A stretch of DNA of 64,000 nucleotides from UTCFX2 sp963788305 (GTDB lineage Bacteria; Chloroflexota; Anaerolineae; Anaerolineales; UBA4823). The translations under genes and the position numbers were made by a program. Positions 58,356 through 64,000 of this stretch are shown in pieces. The notes beneath the pieces were generated by a model, which had not been told where the DNA came from, made no database searches, and worked only from the letters and a program-made list of their open reading frames with translations. Where the stretch lies: assembly GCA_963788305.1 (NCBI GenBank), contig CAWBGK010000002.1:34277-98276 (forward strand). The letters are read 5' to 3'. Within the stretch, counting starts at the first letter, position 1, and every line of letters begins with the position of its first letter.

Positions 58356-59507
58356 ATGTCAGTCCTGCCAGCAAGAATTTTATTTATAAATATTAATCCA
58401 CGAAACATCCGTTGGAAGGAGTTCTTCTATGCGAGCGTCTTCCCTATTCTTGCTGTAGTACTTGCGCTGGTTTTTGGGGCAGTTATGCTTCTGCTCTTGG
58501 GGGTCAATCCAATCGAAGCTTACGCTTCGATGATCGGAGGTGTATTTGGCAGCGTTTCAGGGATGACCCAGGCTTTAGTTAAAGCGACCCCCTTATTGCT
58601 TGTTGGACTCGGTATTTGCATCGCGTTTCGTGCAAGTGTGATCAATATCGGTGGCGAAGGTCAGATTATTCTGGGTGCCCTGATGGGAACATGGTTCTCT
58701 TTGACTTTCCGGACATGGCCTGGATGGATGTTGATCCCAACAACAATTCTAGCCGGATTTATTGCTGGAGCTGCATGGGGATTTGTTCCAGGAATTCTGA
58801 AAGCCCGATTTAATGTGAACGAAATCTTGAGCACAGTCATGTTGAATTCGATCGCAATTCTGTTGATGGATCTGCTCATACGCGGACCACTTACCGATCC
58901 TGCGGGGATATCATCAGGCACCTATCTTGCTCAAAGCGAAAGACTCCCAGAACAGGTTTGGCTTACCAGACTTGTGCCGCAGACCCTTCTTCATACGGGT
59001 TTGATTCTCGCAATCTTATTAGCTATCGTAGTCTATTTTTTCCTCTGGCGGACAACAATCGGGTATCGAATTCGGGCGGTAGGATTAAATCCTGATGCTT
59101 CACGATACGCTGGCATCAGCATTCAAAGTTTTCAGGCATTGTCTCTGACTCTGGCGGGTGGTTTTGCAGGTCTGGCAGGCGTTATTGAAGTCATCGGCGT
59201 GCAACATCGACTGGTTGAAGGGATCACAAGCGGGTATGGCTTTACAGGGATCGTCGCAGCCTTATTTGGCGGCCTTCATCCGATTGGGACAATACCTGCT
59301 TCGATTCTCTTTGGGGGGTTGTTGGTTGGCGCAGACAAAATGCAGCGTGCCGTCCAAGTCCCATCTGCCCTGATTGATGCAATTCTGGGTTTGATTGTCT
59401 TGTTCGTTGTCGGTTCTGCTTATCTCTCACGGAAATGGGCAGGAAGAAGAATGATTTCTGAAGCTGAAGTCAATAGGAGCCTCAGCACAAGCGAGGTACT
59501 TTCATGA
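58356..59507 (+). CDS. BMP-type nucleoside ABC transporter permease 1
   Basis: 383 aa with about ten membrane helices. Text typical of this permease family: VKATPLLLVGLGICIAFRA, VINIGGEGQIILGAL, AGAAWGFVPGILKARFNVNE, LSTVMLNSIAILL, YRIRAVGLNPDASRYAGIS and YGFTGIVAALFGGLHPIG. It is related to the NupP/YufP subunits of nucleoside importers. The start at ATG 58356 is supported by its N-terminal hydrophilic stretch; upstream an alternative ATG is out of frame. The stop overlaps the next permease start (ATGA). Confidence 0.9.
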   Translation: MSVLPARILFININPRNIRWKEFFYASVFPILAVVLALVFGAVMLLLLGVNPIEAYASMIGGVFGSVSGMTQALVKATPLLLVGLGICIAFRASVINIGGEGQIILGALMGTWFSLTFRTWPGWMLIPTTILAGFIAGAAWGFVPGILKARFNVNEILSTVMLNSIAILLMDLLIRGPLTDPAGISSGTYLAQSERLPEQVWLTRLVPQTLLHTGLILAILLAIVVYFFLWRTTIGYRIRAVGLNPDASRYAGISIQSFQALSLTLAGGFAGLAGVIEVIGVQHRLVEGITSGYGFTGIVAALFGGLHPIGTIPASILFGGLLVGADKMQRAVQVPSALIDAILGLIVLFVVGSAYLSRKWAGRRMISEAEVNRSLSTSEVLS

Positions 59508-60436
59508 GTGAGTTTATCTCCCTTTCTATCATCGTTGGAATATTGACATCGGCTGTGCGATTGGCTACTCCATACCTTTATGCTTCAATTGGAGAGGCCT
59601 TTGCCCAGACGTCTGGCGTGTTTAATCTTGGCGTTGACGGGATCATGTTGGTCGGGGCATTTATTGGTTTTTACGTTGCACTCAACACCGGCAACTTGTG
59701 GCTCGCTTTGCTTGCAGCCGCCCTCGCTGGATTGTTGATGGGATTGTTGATGTCATTCATCAGCGTCACCTTGAAGGCTGAACAAGGAATAAGCGGTATC
59801 GGTTTGTATATGTTTGGTCTTGGCCTTTCTTCGCTGCTGTTTAAGAAGCTGGTTGGCACTGTCCAGACCATTCCAGGCTTTTCGGCTGTGCGAGTGCCTG
59901 TTCTGGGTAATATCCCCGTTATTGGTGATATTGTCTTTAACCAGAGCCTGCTGGTGTATGGGGCATTCTTGCTTGTCCCCTTGGCATGGTGGGTTTTAGA
60001 TAAGACAACCCTGGGGTTGAAAATAAAATCAGTAGGACAGAATCCGGCGGCGGCGGATACCCTGGGTGTAAGTGTCAACAGAATTCGATATTTTAGCGTT
60101 TGCCTGGGAGCAGTACTTGCCGGTATTGCTGGGGCTTCGCTTTCATTATCGCTGGTCAATCTGTTTCAGGAAAATCTCACCGCTGGACAAGGGTTCATCG
60201 CTGTCGCTTTAGTATATTTTGGGGGCTGGAGACCCCTGGGAATTCTGGGAGGAGCATTATTGTTCAGCTCCATCAACTCCCTCCAACTCTGGATGCAAGT
60301 TCTAAATGTCAACATCCCATGCGATATTTTGCTAATGATGCCTTACATCTTGACTATCGCTGCATTGGCTTTCGCATCCAATAAAGCGCGCCAACCTGCA
60401 GCGTTAAATCACCCCTTTGAACGGGGAGAAAACTAA
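59504..60436 (+). CDS. BMP-type nucleoside ABC transporter permease 2
   Basis: 310 aa with eight to ten helices. It carries the partner permease signature: RLATPYLYASIGEAFAQTSGVFNLGVDGIMLVGAF (in two parts: LYASIGEAFAQTSGVFNLG and DGIMLVGAF), LGLKIKSVGQNPAAADTLG and AGQGFIAVALVYFGGWRPLG. It forms the membrane channel with permease 1. It overlaps permease 1 by four bases and is followed after 33 bases by the binding protein. Confidence 0.9.
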   Translation: MSEFISLSIIVGILTSAVRLATPYLYASIGEAFAQTSGVFNLGVDGIMLVGAFIGFYVALNTGNLWLALLAAALAGLLMGLLMSFISVTLKAEQGISGIGLYMFGLGLSSLLFKKLVGTVQTIPGFSAVRVPVLGNIPVIGDIVFNQSLLVYGAFLLVPLAWWVLDKTTLGLKIKSVGQNPAAADTLGVSVNRIRYFSVCLGAVLAGIAGASLSLSLVNLFQENLTAGQGFIAVALVYFGGWRPLGILGGALLFSSINSLQLWMQVLNVNIPCDILLMMPYILTIAALAFASNKARQPAALNHPFERGEN

Positions 60437-60469
60437 TCCATTTCAGTTCGAATTAGAGGAGATATTGTA

Positions 60470-61486
60470 ATGAAGACTAAGCATATGGTAATTTTTCTTT
60501 TGCAGCTCGTTTTGATTTCTTCACTGGTTTTAAGCGGCTGCTCTTCTGGTGCTGGTCCTGCAAGCGGAGGCGATGCGAAAAAGCCAATCCGCGTCGCTTT
60601 AGTGATGGCCAGCTCCATTTCGGATATGGCATGGGCTCAGTCAATGTATGAAGGACTGAAAAAAGTCCAGGCGGATATGGGCGGAGAAGCTGCCTTTGAA
60701 TTAGTTTATTCAGAAAACATGTTCAAGGTTCCGGATGCTTCTGCAGCAATTCGCGACTATGCAAGTCAGGGTTACGATATTGTCTTTGCCCATGGCTCAC
60801 AATATGGCTCGTCATTGCAGGAAATCGCGCCGGATTTCCCAAAAACCACTTTTGCCTGGGGAACTGAGGTAAATACATTTGGGCTGGACAATGTCTATGC
60901 CTACACATCAGCATCGGAAGAAGGCGGTTACGTCAATGGAATTATGGCCGCCATGCTGACGAAGAGCAAGATCATCGGTGTAACCGGACCGGTGGAAGCT
61001 GGTGATATTAAGACGTATGTTGAAGGTTTTGTCAAAGGCGTCGCTTCGGTTGATCCAGCGATCACTGTATCTCAGACCTGGACGGGATCATACTCTGACG
61101 TGGCGCTGATGACTGAAGCTGCGAAAACCCATATTGCAGCAGGAGCAGATGCGTTGACAGGTTCATCCCAGGCAGTCGTTGGCTCAATCGGTGCTGCAAA
61201 GGAAGCAGGCAACGTCCTGTGGTTCGCAACCCAATACGATCAGTCCGCGCTGGCGCCGAACCTGGTTGTCGCAAGTCAGGCGTATGATTGGAACAATATG
61301 ATCAATGAAATGATTGCAGGCCGTGAAAAAGGCGTACTGGGCGGTGTTTCTTACAAGCTCACCATCAAAAACGGTGGTCTGAACATGGTCTACAATCCTC
61401 AATTCAACCTGCCAGCTGATGTGAAAGCTGCAGCCGATAAGGCGATTGAAGGCATTAAGAACGGAACGATCGTCGTCCTGCCGTAA
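60470..61486 (+). CDS. BMP-family substrate-binding lipoprotein 1
   Basis: 338 aa, GGAG site before ATG. The signal peptide ends in LVLSGCSSG, a good lipobox. The Bmp/Med fold follows: IRVALVMASSISDMAWAQSMYEGL (first strand-helix), AAIRDYASQGYDIVFAHGSQYG, FAWGTEVNTFGLDNVYAYT, SEEGGYVNGIMAAMLTKS and ADALTGSSQAVVGSIGAAKE. It binds nucleosides or purine-related ligands outside the membrane and delivers them to the permeases. A MITE-like element separates it from the ATPase gene. Confidence 0.9.
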   Translation: MKTKHMVIFLLQLVLISSLVLSGCSSGAGPASGGDAKKPIRVALVMASSISDMAWAQSMYEGLKKVQADMGGEAAFELVYSENMFKVPDASAAIRDYASQGYDIVFAHGSQYGSSLQEIAPDFPKTTFAWGTEVNTFGLDNVYAYTSASEEGGYVNGIMAAMLTKSKIIGVTGPVEAGDIKTYVEGFVKGVASVDPAITVSQTWTGSYSDVALMTEAAKTHIAAGADALTGSSQAVVGSIGAAKEAGNVLWFATQYDQSALAPNLVVASQAYDWNNMINEMIAGREKGVLGGVSYKLTIKNGGLNMVYNPQFNLPADVKAAADKAIEGIKNGTIVVLP

Positions 61487-61501
61487 CCTATTTCGAGTAA
61501 C

Positions 61502-61614
61502 GGGTGTCTCATAAGTCAGGAAATGACAGGAATCGGATTGAAACAACTCAATATCCTGCCGTATTTCCAGAGAGCGATTTATTCCATACGACTCTAATGA
61601 CTTATGAGACACCC
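61502..61614. mobile_element. 113-bp MITE-like element
   Basis: Perfect 17-bp terminal inverted repeats, starting GGGTGTCTCATAAGTCA at 61502-61518 with its complement at 61598-61614, enclose 79 bp without a reading frame. The outer GGGTGTCTCATAAGT end resembles ends of DDE-transposase insertion sequences. No target-site duplication is evident. It lies inside the transporter operon between binding protein and ATPase. Confidence 0.65.
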
Positions 61615-61653
61615 AGAATTCATGATCTTTAACCGAAACCATTGTGAGGTCGT

Positions 61654-63225
61654 ATGATGACATCGATCGACAGCAACCCATCCATACCTGGAAAGCCACG
61701 GATCCAAACGTTGGAGATGTGCAATATCACGAAAAGATTTCCTGGTGTATTGGCCAATGAGGAAGTTTGCATCGATGTTAAAGCTGGTGAAGTCTTAGCA
61801 CTCCTTGGCGAGAATGGAGCAGGTAAAAGCACTTTAATGCGCCAGCTTTATGGTCTTTACCGGCCAGATCATGGCGAGATTTTGATTAATGGTCAACCGC
61901 AGGTTTTTCGATCGCCATCGGACGCTATCCATGCTGGCATCGGAATGATTCATCAACATTTTATGCTCGTTTCAACGTTAACTGTTGCACAAAATGTAGC
62001 CTTAGGATTGAAGTCATCACGCGAGCCTCTCCTTGACCTGGAGAAAATCACCCCAGAAATTGAAAAGCTTAGCCAAACTTATGGTCTAAAAGTAGATCCA
62101 TCAGCATATGTCTGGCAGCTTTCGGTAGGCGAACAGCAAAGGGTTGAGATCATTAAAGCTCTTTATCGCGGCGCCAGCCTGATCATACTGGATGAGCCAA
62201 CCGCAGTCCTTACTCCACAAGAGGTGGATGATCTCTTTATCACGTTGAAGAGAATGGTAAACGAAGGACATGCATTGATCTTCATTTCCCATAAATTGCA
62301 TGAAGTATTAGCCATCAGCGACCGTGTAACTGTGCTGCGAGACGGGAAAAGTATCGGAACTTGCAATACTTCAGAAGTCGGTCGCGACGAGCTTGTTCGA
62401 ATGATGGTCGGTCGAGAAGTAAAACCGCTTGCACCTCAACCACGCATTGTGGGATCTGCTCGATTGAAAATCGAAAATATCCATACGATGGGGGATCGCG
62501 GATCAGAGGCTTTAAAGGGTGTTAGTCTCGATGTTCACTCTGGCGAGATTGTTGGCCTGGCCGGGGTCTCCGGAAACGGGCAGCGCGAGCTGGCTCAATG
62601 CCTTGCTGGACTTAGGAAAGTCACCAGCGGAAAAATCAATTTCAATGACCAGGATATGACCGAAGCTACTCTGAAAGAACGGATAAAGGCAGGTCAGGCC
62701 TATATCCCTGAAGAGAGAATGCGCGATGGTGCAATCCGAGATTTTTCAGTGGAGGAAAATGTCTTTTTGCATGAGCACAATTCCCCCGAATTCACAAAAT
62801 GGATCTTCTTAAACCTCCCTAAAATGGCTTTGCATGCCCAAAGTCTTATCGACCAATTCTCGGTCAAGACACCTGATTTGAATACTCCGATCAAGAATCT
62901 TTCAGGCGGAAATATCCAAAAAATTATCCTTGCACGCGAGCTTTCGCGCAAGCCGAAAATCCTGATCGCCGCACAGCCTACTCGCGGCGTGGACATCGGT
63001 GCTACTGAATATATCCACAAACGACTGATGGAACAGCGTGAGATTGGAACTGCAATTCTCTTGATCTCAGAAGACCTGGACGAAATCAGGACGCTATCCG
63101 ATCGGATTGCAGTGATCTTTGAGGGTCAGATCATGGGTATTGTCGGAAGAGGCGAGGCAACCGTTGAAGAGATCGGTCTTATGATGGCAGGCGTTCCATT
63201 GGAGAATCAAACTGCCGCAGCGTGA
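61654..63225 (+). CDS. BMP-type nucleoside ABC transporter ATPase (two-domain)
   Basis: 523 aa, two fused ABC domains. First domain: LLGENGAGKSTLMRQLYG (Walker A), IGMIHQHFMLV (Q-loop), LSVGEQQRVEIIKALYRGA (signature) and LIILDEPTAVLTPQE (Walker B). Second domain: GLAGVSGNGQRELAQCLAG with a degenerate Walker A, LSGGNIQKIILARELSRKP (signature) and ILIAAQPTRGVDIGATEY. The layout is that of sugar/nucleoside importer ATPases (RbsA/NupO type). GAGG lies before ATG 61654, and a second ATG follows at once. It energises the importer with the two permeases. Confidence 0.92.
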   Translation: MMTSIDSNPSIPGKPRIQTLEMCNITKRFPGVLANEEVCIDVKAGEVLALLGENGAGKSTLMRQLYGLYRPDHGEILINGQPQVFRSPSDAIHAGIGMIHQHFMLVSTLTVAQNVALGLKSSREPLLDLEKITPEIEKLSQTYGLKVDPSAYVWQLSVGEQQRVEIIKALYRGASLIILDEPTAVLTPQEVDDLFITLKRMVNEGHALIFISHKLHEVLAISDRVTVLRDGKSIGTCNTSEVGRDELVRMMVGREVKPLAPQPRIVGSARLKIENIHTMGDRGSEALKGVSLDVHSGEIVGLAGVSGNGQRELAQCLAGLRKVTSGKINFNDQDMTEATLKERIKAGQAYIPEERMRDGAIRDFSVEENVFLHEHNSPEFTKWIFLNLPKMALHAQSLIDQFSVKTPDLNTPIKNLSGGNIQKIILARELSRKPKILIAAQPTRGVDIGATEYIHKRLMEQREIGTAILLISEDLDEIRTLSDRIAVIFEGQIMGIVGRGEATVEEIGLMMAGVPLENQTAAA

Positions 63226-63511
63226 TGTTCTCCATAGACAAAGCAATAATCAAGAACAAATCCGGTAGAATGGGTGTCAACCTACCTGAAGAATCCAGTA
63301 CAAATTGCTATGGACTAACTGGCAGTCTCGATGTATGCTTAAGCACTAGAAGTTCTGCGCAATAATCAGATCAACAATATTGTGGTCATATCCATTATAG
63401 AAATGCTGGTGTGCTTGAATGAAAGGAGGATGACTTACCAATATCATCGCATGAAAGAAATTGATGGATGGTTAACCAAACATTTTTCAGATAAATCTAC
63501 GGAGGAGTAAT
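63226..63511 (+). other. Intergenic region before the second binding protein
   Basis: 286 bases with no gene I can support. A short frame (ATG 63431 or 63451 to TAA 63510) gives only 26 or 19 residues. No clear promoter or terminator was found. Confidence 0.4.
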
Positions 63512-64000
63512 ATGCAAACCAAAACGCTTTGGCGGCTCGTAACCTTCCTCGCGATTTTTGCGATGGTCATCTCTGCTTGCGGACAAGGTGCTAATCCACC
63601 TCCCGCACAACCAGCAGAGCCTCAGCAAACTCAGGCTCCAGCAAGTTGAACCGACAACCCCACCAGCAGAAACAGGTGGTTTTCAAATCCCAGACATTGA
63701 AGCGGGGAAGTTCAATGTTGCGATTGTATTGATCGGCCCACATGATGATGGCGGCTGGTCGCAGTCTCATTATGAGGGTCTGGATTATGTTCAGCAGAAT
63801 GTCCCCAACGTCCACACTGCCTATATCGAAAACGTCCCGGAAGGGGCGGATTCAGAACAAGTCTTCCGCAGCCTCGCACGCAAGGGATTTAACTTGATCT
63901 TCGGTACTTCCTTCGGATTCATGGATCCGATGGAAATCGTAGCAGGTGAATTTCCTGATACTTATTTCATCCACATCAGCGGTTACAAATCGAATATGAC
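63512..64000 (+). CDS. BMP-family substrate-binding lipoprotein 2, partial and frameshifted
   Basis: The gene starts at ATG 63512 behind GGAGGAG and runs off the right edge. The first 45 codons give a signal peptide with lipobox VISACGQG and a Pro/Gln-rich linker. A frameshift near 63645 follows, after which EAGKFNVAIVLIGPHDDGGWSQSHYEGLDYV marks the BMP fold, continuing with DSEQVFRSLARKGFNLIFGTSFGFMDPM. It is a second binding protein for the same or a related importer and differs clearly from the first, so it may broaden ligand range. Confidence 0.85.

Noticed and set aside
63431..63510. Tiny frame of 26 codons before the second binding protein
   Set aside because: The GGAGG lies directly against the ATG, too close for initiation, and the peptide has no recognisable feature.
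1..64000. CRISPR arrays, rRNA genes, prophage or complete insertion sequences
   Set aside because: No regularly spaced repeats, rRNA-like stretches, transposase or phage structural genes were seen on either strand.

Overview
The window looks like part of a chromosome of an anaerobic, probably uncultured member of the Chloroflexota, most likely class Anaerolineae. Pointers are a moderate GC content, many TolB/WD40-type lipoproteins with Thr/Pro/Ser linkers, a SUF iron-sulfur operon divergent from a SufR-like repressor, a H+-pumping pyrophosphatase, BMP-type nucleoside ABC importers and a Gram-positive-style SOS box. This assignment is inference. Many genes are broken by one-base frameshifts although homology continues across the break, which is more typical of indel-prone long-read consensus than of wholesale gene decay. 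Such genes are annotated across the break and flagged.

Layout. 0-8 kb: membrane and lipoprotein genes, a YgjP-type peptidase, a small YqaE/PMP3 protein (2671-2820), an LCAT-like lipase, adenosine deaminase, and a membrane-anchored DsbA-like protein whose first catalytic Cys codon is TGA with a hairpin just downstream (candidate selenoprotein). 8-15 kb: a phosphatase and YjbQ, then a five-gene run: zinc-ribbon membrane protein, DUF2207-like membrane protein with a Cys-Ala tail, a PqqD-like/radical SAM/SPASM enzyme, a paralogue that has lost every cluster cysteine, and a methyltransferase. I consider this the best candidate for an undescribed protein-modification system. 15-20 kb: a sugar operon (isomerase, M24-like protein, Zn-alcohol dehydrogenase, ribulokinase). 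20-28 kb: the SUF operon (sufC-B-D-unknown-S-U-Rieske) divergent from sufR and a SufT-like gene, with mirrored promoters sharing a dyad.

28-46 kb: metzincin protease, cell-wall amidase and L,D-transpeptidase, DegV, GDP-mannose-epimerase-like protein, an orphan AbrB/radical SAM maturase, LarA-like racemase, DUF4432, rhamnulokinase, phosphomannomutase, mannose-1-P guanylyltransferase, ArsR regulator and RecJ. 46-52 kb: a consensus promoter with an SOS-box palindrome in front of a LuxR-type protein, small genes, tRNA-Lys, P1 peptidase, EamA transporter and HppA.

52.6-64 kb: a purine-salvage and energy module: adenine deaminase, GntR regulator, two different carbamoyltransferases, carbamate kinase and a nucleoside-type BMP ABC importer, with a 113-bp MITE-like element inserted in the transporter operon. 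Together these could import nucleosides, deaminate the base and, if carbamoyl compounds are released, recover ATP through carbamoyl phosphate and carbamate kinase. Part of that route is not visible here. Only one RNA gene (tRNA-Lys) was found, and no rRNA, CRISPR array or complete insertion sequence.
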